From Archegozetes longisetosus (Eukaryota; Arthropoda; Arachnida; Sarcoptiformes; Trhypochthoniidae), in the NCBI GenBank assembly GCA_018873245.2, contig JAEMBT020000003.1, positions 10,753,843 to 10,817,842 on the forward strand: 64,000 nt of DNA. The letters are read 5' to 3'. A program made the translations under genes and the position numbers. The notes beneath the pieces were generated by a model, which saw only the letters and a program-made list of their open reading frames with translations, was not told the origin of the DNA and ran no database searches. Positions 10,543 through 21,811 of the stretch are shown here, piece by piece. Position 1 is the first letter of the stretch. Every line of letters begins with the position of its first letter.

Positions 10543-13500
10543 CTTCAAATAAAAAATATTATTATGTGAAGTAAATCTCAATTTTCAACTTACAGAGTGT
10601 TGAATTGATTGACAAGCTTTGAATCAGATCTCGAACTGAATAGAATGAAATAAGGTTTCATTCCAAAGCCTGAATTCGATGTGTGATAATAAAATCCTTC
10701 TGAACCAAAATTTTTAAACATGTCTCTCAATCTGATTTTTGAATAATGTAATACAAGACTATCCAAACTGATAACTGCACCTTCATCCAATATATTCTTC
10801 ATCAATCTTCCAGACGTTTTGATATCGACGAGAAACTTAAACGGATCAAACATAATTGATCTCTTCCTGAAATCTGAAGCCATTGGTGATGAATCACGAA
10901 GAATGAATTCGCTCATTTCGAAATAATATGGCGAATAAATTTTCGTTTTCTTCCATTGAGGTTTAGTGTGTAAGTCATCCCACGAATCGATTCTATCGAT
11001 TGTGTCATTGTGTATCATGAAATTCCACAATGCAGCAGCAAATCCAGTCAATAGTACAAGAGAACATAAAAGCCATAGCGCGATCATTACTCTTGAGAAA
11101 CTACCTACTATTCTTCGAACAATAATATCCGAAAGAATAACAGATACAAAGTCCCAAAGAACCGAGAATAAGGTTGATAAACTTCGGTTTCTAACAGTGA
11201 ACATAAGTCCAAATGCGAGCAGAGATAACATAATACAATAATAGACCTCAATATCATAGGAATTGAAGTAATCAAATAGTGGTTTTTCATCTGATGAAAT
11301 GAAATTCAAAAGTATTAAATTTATGATAATTTATCTCATTCATTTTTAAAAATAATTTTTAAAATCTAATCTTAATGGATATTGAATTTACGTCTTTCTG
11401 TCTTGCTCAATATCGAAGATCGTTCGAAGAATCCAATACAACGCGATGCCTTAGAGTTAACATCCTTTCCTATATCCTCTCCGAAAGGAATTGGACAATA
11501 AGGAAAGAGAAGTAAATGAGGCCAATTATCTGAGCCTCTACTAAGTAGATCCGATGCATACCAACTGAAGTCTTTCACTTGAGGGAGTATTTTGACACTA
11601 TTTTAGAAAAGTTTCAAAAACTTCAGATTATTCATATTTTAAAATATCATTAGTAAGTGAGAAATGTTCGCATCTGGCGATTTTGAATTAAATTCGGGCT
11701 TGACAAAGATTCGCCACGCAAAACAAGATAAATTATGAGAAATTTATAGTGACTTAATTATAGTTCTTTAATTGAGGTTTGATTCTTTGAAAAAATTCTG
11801 CTTAAAATTAGTCACGGAAACTAGAAATCACAACATGTTCTAGTCGAAGTGCTCTATCACTATTGTGTATACAATTGAACCAACTGATGCAATAAATTAT
11901 ACATTAATGCAACAAGTTTCCTGATCAAAGTACATTTTACAGTAAGAACCTGAACGAGAAGTTGTAGAATCTGAATCAGAATATGATTTTAAACCCAGCT
12001 GTCCATTTTGTCTGTACCAATTTACTTACGCAGCAGGTATACGCTTGATACGTTCGTTACCTAATTTTGTGAAAACTTCTTTATGGTCCATAGTTTATTC
12101 ATATAAAATTTCGTTTAATTTGAAGTATTTCCATAGGTATTAATTCTCCAAAAACCATTTTCCGGAGTTTTGTCAAAGACTGTACCTCAAGACTAAAGTA
12201 CATGGCTTTGTGTTGACCGTAGAAATAGATGATAGTGTAGATACTAGCTATGTGTAAATTTTAATGGATCTATAACTAGTTCTTATGTACATACACCTAA
12301 ATTTTAATTGAGGTCTGAGAGTCCCAAGTGGTGTATCGTTGAATTTATCTTGCTGAAATCTTCGCAATCATATCATGATTCGAGTTCTACGAACTTTCGT
12401 TCAAGCTCTGACCCTGACAATATTATTACAGTGCCCTGAAGTATTTTGACAAAGTTCTCATAATTTTGTCCAAAATAAAATGTCTTAGCTAAATTACTAT
12501 AATTATTGTTTATTAAAACTGACCAAGAAATTTTAACTAAATCAGTTTACAACTCCTAGTAAAATCTCATGAAAGTAGTGTTCTATGCGATAGCAGTTGT
12601 GTTCAGTACAACTATAGATCAAAAGTAATAACAATAGCGAGCAATAATTGAGTGAAAATTTATCATCTTTTATTTATTTGGATAATTTTCACATAACATA
12701 AATATATCGAATTTGCTTTGTCAATATTGATATTTATGACTCAAAAGTTTAATTTAGAATTAATAAGTGTCTAAACAACGATAACTTTAAGGTGCGTTGT
12801 CTCAATAAAATATTGTAATAACGTCTTAGTTTCTTAATTAAACCTATATCATAATACTTTTATAATAACCTATATCTCTAAACTCTAATTTTCATAATTC
12901 ACCGTATATGTCAACATTTATTACTGACTTAAAGATTTCTTTTTTGTTTGTGCAAAAGAAATCTTCACATACTTTGTCTAAACTGTACAAGTTATGAAGA
13001 CAGCTGATAATAAGCATATTTCATCTCTTAAAACCTACCTAAGTATGTCCTAATTATAAAATTTTCCAATCATAGCTAAATGTACTACTGACCTTAAAAG
13101 GTTTAGCCTATCATTGTAAAACATTTTCTAGATTAACCCGCCTATTGTTCCTATAAAATGTGTTTTTCTTAAATTTTTCGCTCTTTCTTCCAGTGTTAAA
13201 AATCCTGTGAAATCTTATGTAATTTGTGGTTATGTTAAATAAAGTGCTATATTTTAAAAATTGATTTCGTACACGCTCCTATTAAAGATCCAGACTTTAC
13301 AATATTTCATACTTAGCATTGATATATCTCGCAAACAACTTAAGGATCACAACAAATGGCCCGCACCAGTGATAGTAAAGTATTGAGGAATTCCCTGATT
13401 TTACCATTTCTTCTTTATATGCAAGAATTGGAGGCCACAAGTTTGGCTGTACTTCAATTGTTAAGTTACTTGAGTTGTTGCCCCAATAAACTATATCATT

Positions 13501-13548
13501 ATTTGTGCTCAGATGAACACAGTTCTTATTGAAGTAGTTATACATCAT
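10290..13548 (-). CDS. ionotropic receptor (IR/iGluR-like) gene, multi-exon
   Basis: Ligand-gated cation channel of the variant ionotropic glutamate receptor family, expected in the membrane of chemosensory cells. Exons inferred by splice signals and phase: 13301-13548, an unfound middle piece, 11392-11577, 10594-11290, 10290-10542. The first exon reads like the start of the S1 ligand lobe. The large exon holds three hydrophobic segments (M1, pore region, M3) followed by S2. The last exon ends S2 and has a final membrane helix (about residues 45-65) with the family's LKQMKGVFIGIL-like pattern. Introns are 101 and 51 nt, with perfect GTAAGT at one donor. Phases leave 2 nt after exon 1, but the 11577 exon needs 1, so an exon of length 3n+2 must lie between 11578 and 13300. 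Ligand cannot be predicted. Confidence 0.7.
10594..11290 (-). CDS. IR gene, main channel exon (M1-pore-M3-S2)
   Basis: Starts after AG at 11291-11292 and ends at the GTAAGT donor at 10592-10593. After a short soluble start (DEKPLFDYF) come a hydrophobic segment (about residues 24-40), a tryptophan-containing pore-like segment, and a third hydrophobic helix (SRVMIALWLLCSLVLLTGFA) followed by a DRIDSWDDL-like stretch. The latter corresponds to the usual 'P.I....DL' motif that opens S2 in IRs. The remainder is S2. The frame is open through all 697 nt. Confidence 0.75.
11392..11577 (-). CDS. IR gene, internal exon
   Basis: Acceptor AG at 11578-11579, donor GT at 11390-11391 (GAAAGAC|GTAAAT). Only one frame is open, and its phase joins correctly to the next exon across a 101-nt intron (11291-11391). 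Content is only weakly IR-like, with a short aromatic/Pro stretch (LLLFPYCPIPF), so this exon is less certain than its downstream neighbours. Confidence 0.5.
13301..13548 (-). CDS. IR gene, putative first exon (S1 lobe)
   Basis: The ATG at 13546-13548 (a second Met follows directly) opens 82 codons. The exon ends before a GT donor at 13299-13300 (ATATT|GTAAAG). It reads as a pattern common in IRs: aromatic/Pro-rich start, then a run of hydrophobics and an ending like FARYINAKYEIL, which resembles the conserved end of the first S1 helix and the following strand. No signal peptide is seen, so an upstream exon may exist. Confidence 0.6.
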
Positions 13549-13832
13549 TTTAAAGCATCAAACCTTCTGACAAATTTGAAAATAATATATTAAATTGTAT
13601 ATACATAAATTAGACACATTTGAAAGCTTATTCACAGCAACTATAACACTTAAAGTAAACTAATCAAGGTTTTTATCTGATTCAATGCTTTGAAAAAAAT
13701 TTAGAATATAAGTCAATGTCAGATTCAAGCTTAAAGTGTAAATGAGAAATATAGTTTGCGTAGATGCTAGTGCTTTATAGGAGAGCGTTTCTCAAGTACC
13801 AGTTAACGACTGTATGAAAAATCATTAAAGTA
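13549..13832. other. spacer upstream of IR gene
   Basis: Nothing recognisable; presumably contains the IR promoter or further 5' exons. No convincing TATA box was picked out. Confidence 0.4.
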
Positions 13833-14097
13833 ATACAAGAGTTCATCGCCAAAGATTGCTTATAATTCAAGAACATTATTAATACATAAAAATCGTGATG
13901 TCAATGGTAGATTTTGTTTAAGTTTTAACTCATTTGGTGTTGAAAGAGTTAAAGATAATAAATTTAGGCGAAGCCCTCATGAGTTTCATGAATTAAAAAC
14001 AATTGAGAAAATAAAAATAAATCCATCTAAAAATCAAAATTTAAGTGAAAAATCTTATGAAGAAAAATTAAGACGTATTATGACACCTTTTAAATAA
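13833..14097 (+). pseudogene. virus-like element, partial ORF of unknown function
   Basis: An 87-codon frame is open after an in-frame stop just upstream and ends at TAA 14095-14097. It lacks an early ATG, so the start is lost. The product would be strongly basic and hydrophilic (Lys/Arg/Glu-rich). It directly precedes the next broken ORF on the same strand, as in a compact viral gene block. I do not recognise it. Placed in the virus-like block because of its neighbours. Confidence 0.45.
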
Positions 14098-14162
14098 AAA
14101 AAATAGAATCTATGGGATAATAGATAGTTTTTTATATAATAAATGAAAAACTCTACAATAAG

Positions 14163-14525
14163 ATGTTTTATTCATAAAGATATAATAATAATTTTATAAT
14201 ATCATCTAAAAGAAAAATAGATAATTATACTCCAATTACATTAAATTATATTAAAGAAAATTTTTTAATATTTGATATCAAGAAATATGAAAATATGTTA
14301 TCATATGATTATAGAAAATTTCTTATAAATGGTGGTAGTATAAAATTAAAACATTTTAATGAAGATAAGATATTTTAAAATTTTTATAATGATGTTAGCT
14401 CATTAACTTCTTTTAATTTGCAAAGATCAAATCAATTGAATGAAATTACTTCTGAAAAGATAAGTGTTACTCATGGTGTTAAACAATTGACTTCGATTAA
14501 TGGAAACAAAGATTCTAAAGTTTAA
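14163..14525 (+). pseudogene. virus-like element, ORF with two internal stops
   Basis: From ATG 14163-14165 a 121-codon frame runs to TAA 14523-14525. It is interrupted by TAA at 14175-14177 and 14376-14378. Between the stops the text is protein-like (ordered alternation of hydrophobic and charged residues, low in stops for a 75% AT sequence). Function unknown. Because other frames are closed, I read it as a decayed gene and not chance. Confidence 0.45.
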
Positions 14526-14699
14526 GAAATAATAATGTAAACCATTAAATGAAAAATCTCATCCAATTGATAGAATTATAGATAAATATTATTAATTTCA
14601 ATTAAAACCATTTTTAATTATTACAAAGAACTTATTAAATTAAATAAAAAAAGAAGAATTAAGAAACTTTTATTCTTTATATCATTAAATTTTTTATGT

Positions 14700-14981
14700 T
14701 TCGTTGGGTCTAAAGCTCAAGTTGTTAATCAATTATATAAAGAGAATAGAATTTAAAAAGAACTTGGTGTGGCAGCTGTTGAACCTATTGAAAGAATGGA
14801 TGAAGAAATTGAATTGAAGGATAATAAAATCAATGTTTTAGAAAAAGAGCTTAAAGATGTTAATCAATATGATGAACAAAAGATATTGACTTTGATGAAT
14901 AAGAAACCTGTAGTTAGAACCAATAATAAGGAACGATCTAAACGACGTTTATTGGACACGCTTTCGTTGACTTATAAATAA
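14700..14981 (+). pseudogene. virus-like element, coiled-coil protein, copy 1
   Basis: The open part (14769-14981) encodes 70 residues that form a charged heptad-like coiled coil (residues about 8-35) and a basic C-terminus. An upstream stop at about 14754-14756 separates it from an earlier in-frame segment (SKAQVVNQLYKENRI, about 14710-14753). The same two segments occur in copy 2 at 22265-23008. Stop overlaps the start of the next gene (TAA/ATG at 14979-14983), a viral-style junction. Function unknown. Confidence 0.6.
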
Positions 14982-15193
14982 TGATAACAGAAAATCCATT
15001 ATTTGACGCCGAAGAAAGGGTTAGATTGCTTTGCGTTGAAAATAATAGGCTGATATTTTGGGTTTATGTATTGCTAAATGTTTCAATTTCATTTGGTTCG
15101 ATGTTAATATACTGTTGGTGTTATTGTAAATTATGCTATTATAAAGACACAAAATTTCCAAAAAATAAGATTAAAAGGGTAGAGAACTTTTGA
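14981..15193 (+). CDS. virus-like element, small single-pass membrane protein, copy 1
   Basis: Intact 70-codon ORF whose ATG overlaps the previous stop codon. One strong hydrophobic segment covers residues about 25-47, followed by a Cys/Tyr/Lys-rich tail. A degenerate homologue, also starting Met-Ile-Thr-Glu, lies at 23110-23230 in the same position relative to its coiled-coil gene. I do not recognise the family. A membrane role is inferred from the helix only. Confidence 0.6.
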   Translation: MITENPLFDAEERVRLLCVENNRLIFWVYVLLNVSISFGSMLIYCWCYCKLCYYKDTKFPKNKIKRVENF

Positions 15194-15858
15194 GTTAAAC
15201 AACAAACATAAACGGAACAATATGGGATCATATTTTGTTAGCTTTTTGATTTCGAAATTGAGTTAAATTTATCTATCTTTTTATAACTATTGCACCAAAT
15301 ATAAAAAATATGATAAAGTAAATAGATATTCCAATCCCTGTTTGAAGGGAACTTGAAAACTGAACGGGTTTCTATAGAAAAGGATTATTACTATGGAGTT
15401 TATGAAATTTTGTTGCAGTTAGTAAGGGTAACCTTTATTTTAACATTGTTTTTTCATTCTTCGTCTGAGGAAAAAAGGCGTTCGTAATAGTGTTTAAAAC
15501 AAAAACGATTTTGAATTTTTGTTACTGTTATTGTTTTTATTGTTGGAAAGATTTACGTAATATACGTTTCAGTTATTTTTTTTTTCTCGTAAAACACTTT
15601 GTTATTGTGAAATAATTATTGTTAATCAAATTATTACTACAGGAAAACGTTTCTAAGGTTGTAAAAATTATTCAATTAGCAATATTTTCATTGTTAACAA
15701 TAAAACAATAAAGTATTTGTTAACCAATATTAATAAAAAACTTATTGTTTTTCTTATTGTTAATTCAAGTTTTTTAATTTTAGTTATTGTAATTTTTGTT
15801 TAAAAAATTTTACAAATATTCTATTTTGTTGTTAATTAAGGTTTCATTAATTTGAAAC
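15194..15858. other. AT-rich spacer, ATTGTT-rich
   Basis: No ORF of note. From about 15490 to 15850 the plus strand is dominated by variants of TTATTGTT and AACAATAA, a low-complexity stretch that can pair with itself. It lies directly 5' of the G+C-richer gene at 15859. Confidence 0.5.
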
Positions 15859-16791
15859 ATGTTTTCCAACTGGTTTCCTGGAGAACAGCCTCCCAACCCC
15901 GACTTAAGTCAGAGAATCTTATCCACCCTGAACTCACTCCATATCTCATGTGGAGTGAATTGTTTAGAAGTCACAAAACGGAATGATGACTTTATTGGCA
16001 TCTGTGTCTTGTATCCTGACGGGCAAAAGGTTCTACAAGACCGAACAGGAAGAAGGGTTAAATCTGGGTACATCTTTGCAGAGGCCAGTGGCAATTTGCA
16101 GAGGCCAAGTGGGAATATGACTTATCACCGTCAAGTATATAACCTCATATTTGCTGATATTGAAAAGAAACCGAACGTTGTCATTGTGGGGTTTGCCCAA
16201 CAAAATCGCACACTCAAAGGCACCTCGGGCACATTCAACTCTGAAAATTGCACGAATCTACTTCCAGGAAATAGAGAATGTCTATTTTCATACAGGTGAG
16301 TTTGAAATTCTTGTAGTATTTCATCAATTGATTGCTGGAGTGTTTCAAATAATTCGCTTAGGACGCTGATTTTCGGTGCAATAATAATGCACAAGTTGAA
16401 TGGTGCTCGGAACACGACGCCCCACTCGGCCTGCTACTGCCTTTGCCTGTTCCTCATTGTTAAGAAGCAAGGGGATAGAGAGGACCTGGAGCGGTTCCCG
16501 GTTGGAGATATCGAACTGGACAAAAATGAAGTGTTCTTGGAGGAAATGTGCAAAAGTTTTGGCGTGGAAAGTAATATCAGAAAGGTCGCCTTCCATTATG
16601 AGAATATACTATGGGGTACGAGATGGGCAAGGGCTAAGTGGGCAATGAAACAACTAATGGAAGGACTGAAGGCGGACATGTCTGCGGATGACTTTAGCAG
16701 AATGATGCACGAACTCATTGACATATACCCAGCAGACTCATTTATTGGGACAATTATCTACTGGCTGGCAAAAATATTTGGAATTATATAA
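15859..16791 (+). CDS. two-exon gene of unknown function, G+C-richer than surroundings
   Basis: Exon 1 is 15859-16295, ending CAG|GTGAG. Exon 2 is 16362-16791, preceded by CTTAG. The 66-nt intron joins in phase (an AGG Arg codon spans it), and exon 2 is open from its first base, giving about 288 residues. Exon 1 encodes a soluble domain with NNT/NRT-like glycosylation sites and few cysteines. Exon 2 has a Cys/Leu-rich stretch just after the junction, then a charged helical domain with several Trp. The base composition and codon use are clearly less AT-rich than all neighbours, suggesting a different origin. I do not recognise either part. An unspliced reading would end at 16299. Confidence 0.6.
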
Positions 16792-17489
16792 AAACTTTGG
16801 TTGTGACAAGTTTATAATAACTTGTAAATTATTGAACTATGCCAATACTTATATTAATATCTTTTGGGTTTGAACTTCAGACTCAACTTACAGATTTAGA
16901 TATCTTCATTACGCAGTTGTGACTAGTAGCTATAAATATGAGGAATAAAGATATACTAAATACAAATTCAATATACAAATCACATGTCATTACAGTTGTT
17001 AGGGATAGATTAGGTTAAGATTAAATGTATAAATATGACTGTATAAATGTCTATGTAATCTGGACAATAAGCTAATAATGTTCCTGTCTCTCTCTATCTC
17101 TGCATCCATTCCCAATCATGTTTTATTTTCCTTACACAGTTCAAGTCCCAGAAAGACGGTGTAGGCTTTGAGATACATTTTTGCTTAATTTGTTAATGTA
17201 ATATTTCACTATTTTAGCGTAGTTTTAGATGTACAAGAAAGTATGACTCGAGCTGTCCTAGAAAATGATGGTAAAAAGATCACTCCGAAAGGTTTAAAAC
17301 TGAGCGTTTTGTTTTTGCATGGAATTCATTGGAAATGAGGGTCTTGTGGTTCGATTTCTGGGGCTCGTAGACTCGTACTTTGAGGGACGAGAAAGTACGA
17401 GAGTGAAAAATGTCAAAATTTGGAGTCTTCCGGCTGATTGCTTAAAAATGAGTGTTTTTTGTGCCTTTTTGGACAAAAATCGGTGGGAA
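16792..17489. other. spacer between unknown gene and polymerase relic
   Basis: No supported gene. About 17300-17420 has GTACGAG/CTCGTAC phrases resembling those in the 26.8-27.7 kb array. The short ORFs at 17294-17527 (-) and 17319-17513 (+) overlap each other and look like chance. Confidence 0.45.
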
Positions 17490-17973
17490 AATTTTGTATT
17501 GAGATCTATATAAGGGTTTATGTTCATATTTTATTGCACACTCAATCCCGTTAAGTTTAAGTCCATGTTTTATAACTTGTTTTAGTGTTCTATAATCACA
17601 TATTAATCCTTTTTTTATTCTCTAAGCTTGTAATTAATTTCCTTGATTTTGTTATTTTTCTTAATTTATTTTGATAAGTAGATAAATCCTCATTTTTTAT
17701 TTCTTTATGAATTGGAAAGAATGGATAATCATTGTGTCTGTCGCGCAATTCTAAATCAACTTTTAATGTGTATCCGATATTATTATCATCAGGAATTTCA
17801 CGTAACTGTTCTTCTAAATATCTAATTTCTTCTTTTGAGCACCATTTAAATTATTTATAAGGTAATTTGAAAGACATTGTATCACCATATAAATTGTTAG
17901 CATCAACAGGAACAAGAAATGATTTTTTTGTTGGATCATAGTTTATCATATATTTATTATTTGCTTCAACATA

Positions 17974-18510
17974 TCATTTCATGATGCAAGATAATCCACC
18001 TCTAATTCCTTCCATCATCATTAATAACATATCTTGATCTGTTAGTAATTCTAATTCGATTCCTGTGTATTTTGACATTGCATCCCAAGATAGTCCAGGA
18101 CTTGAGATATAATGGGCTGGATCTAAACCATAATGTTTTAATGATAATTCCCTAAATGATTCAAAACAATCAGCTAGAATCAAAACATCATAAGTTAGAT
18201 ATAATTCCATATATTCTATAAAACTTTTACATTTAAAATAATCCTATAATTTTTTACCTCTTTTATAATCTTCAATATCAATAATTGTATCTTTAAGGTT
18301 ATCATAGAAAGATTCATAGTTAGGATATTCTGTAGATTCCAACTTGTCAAAACTATCAAAATATGAATAAGGAAATATACCTTTTTGTACTTGTAATTCT
18401 AGGATCTCAGCAGGTAAGTCTTTAAAATAAGAAGTTAAATTCTTAAAATTTTTAATTCCAGCATTATCTTTATCATATAGCACCTCGACAGACTTATCAA
18501 TTGATTTCAA
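17974..18510 (-). pseudogene. polymerase relic: palm-proximal segments
   Basis: Two open pieces, 18244-18510 and 17974-18210. The first contains KGIFPYSYFDSFDKL; the second contains LTYDVLILADCFE and GLDPAHYISSPGLSWDAMSK, both diagnostic of protein-primed polymerase B of Polintons and related plasmid or virus elements. The text then continues past 17974 to about 17490 with a DANNLYG motif and a stop codon near 17877. Confidence 0.8.
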
Positions 18511-18661
18511 TAGAAATTTGAGCGAGTCTTTGATTTCAAATTGTATATTAGTTTCTTCAACTTTAACAGTAATAGAAAAGTATTTCTCCTCAGTTTGAGA
18601 GATAATCTTAATGTCTCTATCAATCTTGTAAAGCTTCCTAATGAAGTGCTTAAAGTCATAT

Positions 18662-19495
18662 CTACTCCCGTTGTGGGAAGACTGGTATCTTTAACGAGGT
18701 TCTAACGTTTAAGTTACGTGTTTGATGAGCAGCTCTTCTAAATTTTCCAGTAATATGACAATGATCTCTATTGTTTACATCAACTTCACTAAAATCTTTA
18801 TTACAGAAGTGACATTTTTCTGCCTTTTCAAACTTTAATGAGTCATCATTATTAAGTTGTGGTTTCTTAAATTCTTCTAGTCGTTTAAGTAGTAACTCAT
18901 TCAACTTTTTCCCCTCCTCTATAAGTGTTTGTACAAAGTTACTCATAGTATCTTTAGCTGAAGTACCTGTATATTTTTTAAAGTTTTTGTAGAAAGTACT
19001 TATTCCTAAGAAACTATAAGCACAAGCCTCATGTCGAGCTTTCAATCTTTTATGATTTAATTTTTTAAAAATAGCTTCTAAATCAGCATAATAAACCAAA
19101 GGAACTCTTATAGTTTTATGAATATTCTTAAAATTTAAAATATTATCTTTTTCATTAGGAAGAATAGGAAGAGCTTTTTCATTGTCAAAGTAATGATCAC
19201 ATAGAGTTTGATGTCTTCTGAATAATTCTATATTTTCTGTATGATAGAAACATCTTTCACATATAAAATGATGTTCATGTTTCGTTAATTGATCTCTAAC
19301 TAATTTTGGTAAGCTTTTTATATAAACATAATGAGTTGTCTGCGTCTCATTGTCTTCTATTAAGAGTAAATTTACATGATCTGATTTTTTTTCATCTTGA
19401 GAACAAGTTAAATAAGGTTGTATACTTTTTTCATTAACAACATATAAGTTTATTGATATATTATTTTGCTTACAAAACTTTTTTATATCATCCAC
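18662..19495 (-). pseudogene. polymerase relic: exonuclease-side domain and zinc motif
   Basis: 277 open codons, the longest piece. A C..C....H....H-type finger lies at about residues 79-98. The Exo I-like YYADLEAIF motif is at about residues 135-143. A CHFC(...)RDHCHITGKFRRAAH motif is near residues 231-259; in complete homologues it is followed by an IPVFFHN-type motif, and here the frame breaks exactly there. Confidence 0.8.
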
Positions 19496-19647
19496 TTCAA
19501 CTGGAAATTTGATGTTAGTAAAGTCATAGTCATTATCCCATTTACTATACCATGATACTCTTTCTGGATGATGAGTAATTTCATTCTTATGTTAATGATA
19601 CTGTAAACAATATTTAAAACATTTCTGATCATCATTCTTAATATTAA

Positions 19648-19848
19648 TTATAGCTTTTTTATTATAAATCCATTTTGGTAGTTCGATATAGGAAGAACCT
19701 GATAATTGCTTATTTCTCTTAATTTAAAATCAATATTAATAACGTTATCTAAGTGCCAGTAGCCTTCATTGTTATCCCAAGATTCTATCTTTTTATGAAT
19801 TTCAAGGAGTAAATCATGAATCGTTTCTTCTATCTCAAATTCATTCAA
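19648..19848 (-). pseudogene. polymerase relic: accessory segment
   Basis: 66 open codons in a new frame, with a conserved-looking SWDNNEGYWHLDNV stretch. The frame slips again near 19690; the text that follows in the neighbouring frame includes a KKAIINIKNDDQKCF-like motif typical of these polymerases before the exonuclease domain. Confidence 0.6.
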
Positions 19849-19891
19849 TATTATTCTATTTTTGGAAGGTACTGTTATTTCTTCACACTTC

Positions 19892-20347
19892 TTATCCAGT
19901 CGCTGGATGAAATTTTCTAAAATTACCTTTTATCACTACCTGTAACTTATATGCTTTTTCCTCTAAAATATATTTCATTCGTTCAAACACTAATTCTGGC
20001 AATTCTTCGACAAGAACATCAACTGATTCAATATTCTCTTGAATTATTCTTAACGTTAAGAAACATCCCTCTAAAGCTTCTCCTGACTTATTCACAATAT
20101 AATCATTTTTCTCAGAATCAATATTTTGAAAATTTCTTCTTTGCCTTATAATATTAAAAGACTTGACTTTCTCTTTTATTTTGTCTTTAATTAACTTTGT
20201 GTTGTTTTTGTGAGACGTTGATTTAAGATTTTCGCTCCACTCATTCTCTGCTACCTCAACATTGCAAATTCCGCAATGCTTTATCTGTACTTCTTTATTG
20301 GTAGAACTCTCATTCTCACTTCGTTCAAATTCGCTTCGCTCATTCAC
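19892..20347 (-). pseudogene. polymerase relic: N-terminal zinc-finger segment
   Basis: 151 open codons. Residues about 24-50 hold a C..C...W......SHK pattern, a degenerate C2H2 finger as seen at the start of arthropod Polinton polymerases. A basic helical part and a hydrophobic segment follow. The frame breaks near 19892 and continues at 19848. The start at 20347 is tentative, since the minus-strand text just upstream (to about 20400) is interrupted. Confidence 0.65.
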
Positions 20348-20535
20348 TTCTCTTTCTCTAATTTTTTCTAAGCGTTTTTGTTTTTATGTGTTTACTACAG
20401 TTTGTTTTAGATACCTCAACATTACAGATATCACAACGTTTTTATTATCCATTTATATGGTTTTAAATTTTTAATGTTTTATTTCAAATTTCAATTTATT
20501 AAAAAATAATTTCTTAATAAATTAGCTCATAATAA

Positions 20536-20805
20536 ATGGAGTCCTCAACTAAAATGTGTGTTAAATGTAAGGAATACAGATTGTTAACTAAGTATTGTAA
20601 GAATAAACATGGAATAGATGGATTGTTTTAGATATGTAATCATTGTCAGAAAGATTATTTGAGTTATAATAAACCTGTAAAATGTGAATATGGTAGATTC
20701 GTGTATGAAAAATATCTACAAGAGCACCTAAAATCTAATATCCATAAAAAATACTTAACCTATTATTCTGCAGTTGTTAAGAGTGAAGTTTCAGTATTAT
20801 CTTAA
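20536..20805 (+). pseudogene. small zinc-finger protein with one internal stop
   Basis: A 90-codon frame from ATG 20536-20538 to TAA 20803-20805, broken by TAG at 20629-20631. It has two Cys pairs near the start (CVKCK and CNHC), separated by about 26 residues, in the 'C..C..yr....Y.kNk.G.dg...C..C' pattern of viral and phage Zn-ribbon proteins. A C2H2-like finger ending in a KSNIHKKY motif follows, close to that in the polymerase N-terminus. It diverges from the polymerase relic, leaving about 190 bp for a shared promoter. Specific role unknown. Confidence 0.6.
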
Positions 20806-21811
20806 AGTATCTTCTGAATTGTGTTCCTACGAAAAGGATATTTAAAACAAGGGTTGCTTCTAGATAAAAAACTACCTTTAAACCTAGATTTTCAGTTTTC
20901 TAATTTACAAATATACTTTAAGATACTTTGGAAGACCCAACATTTTTAATATTTTGTTATAAATACATTCACAATTTTTTATTTTTTAATTCATTCTATC
21001 ACAAAGATAGTTCAATATTTCGGAATAGAGCATGAAAATACTTGAATTTTACTATAAAACTTTTGTTATGAGGTTGATAAGAGGTTACTATTAGGTTAAT
21101 AAAAAAATTTGCTTTATAAATGAACTCATTCAATCAAACAAATTTTAATGAGAGACAATAACTATAACTAAACGGAGGAAAATAAGTTTTTACTTGCTTG
21201 CTTTCTTACTTAAAAAGTGCGTTTTGAACTCGTACTTACTTATTCTAACACTTCATAGTGTTAGTACTTAATCTTAAATATTTAGATGTAATCCATATAA
21301 TTATAAACTTATTCGGTCAAATATTTTTCTCAGAAATTGAAATTAAAACTATTCTATGGAGATTTCAAGACCTTTGAACTATTTCTCATAATAATTTGTA
21401 CAATGCTTTCCTCAAATTTTTATCTATAGATTTGAAAGATTTCAATCACGAGTAACCTCAGTTAATCCTGAGTAAAAGCATTTGTCATTTAATAGAAAGG
21501 CTTACTCTAGTTTTTAAAATACTGAAACTTTAATTTGAAATCAATCTAAAAAATCTTAAGTCTGTATTAATATTGAATTATAACGGTAAAGACAACATTA
21601 GATGTTGTTTTTCATTCTTATATATAATATAATTCTTAGGAAACCACAAATAAAACGTGCTTGTTTCAATGCTTATTTCAAAATATTTTTGTGCTTTTTT
21701 AAGAACTTTTAGAAATTTTAACGTGCTTATAATCAGCCGTTTGACTATAACAATCAAATAAGTTTAAATAAAAGTTAAAAGTTTCAAGATGCTGTTAATA
21801 ATATAAAACTA
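20806..21811. other. AT-rich spacer inside the virus-like block
   Basis: No ORF or repeat I can support. Local A/T runs only. Confidence 0.45.

Larger units (their letters stand above)
17490..20347 (-). pseudogene. protein-primed DNA polymerase B relic (Polinton/adintovirus-like)
   Basis: Successive minus-strand pieces match, in order, the large family-B polymerase of Maverick/Polinton elements and related viruses. They are: an N-terminal C2H2-type finger, a long accessory region, a CHFC...RDHCHITG zinc motif, the exonuclease-side YADLEAIF motif, KGIFPYSYFDSF, a GLDPAHYISSPGLSWDAM block, and a DANNLYG block. Frames change at least four times and one stop (at about 17876-17878) interrupts the last part. 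Text stops being polymerase-like near 17490, before the catalytic DTD region, so the gene is both truncated and shifted. It would copy the element's DNA using a terminal protein primer. No integrase, ATPase or capsid gene was recognised nearby. Confidence 0.8.

Noticed and set aside
16151-16648. ORFs in other frames across the two-exon gene
   Set aside because: Shadows of the longer, in-phase spliced frame; the higher G+C makes alternative frames stay open longer.
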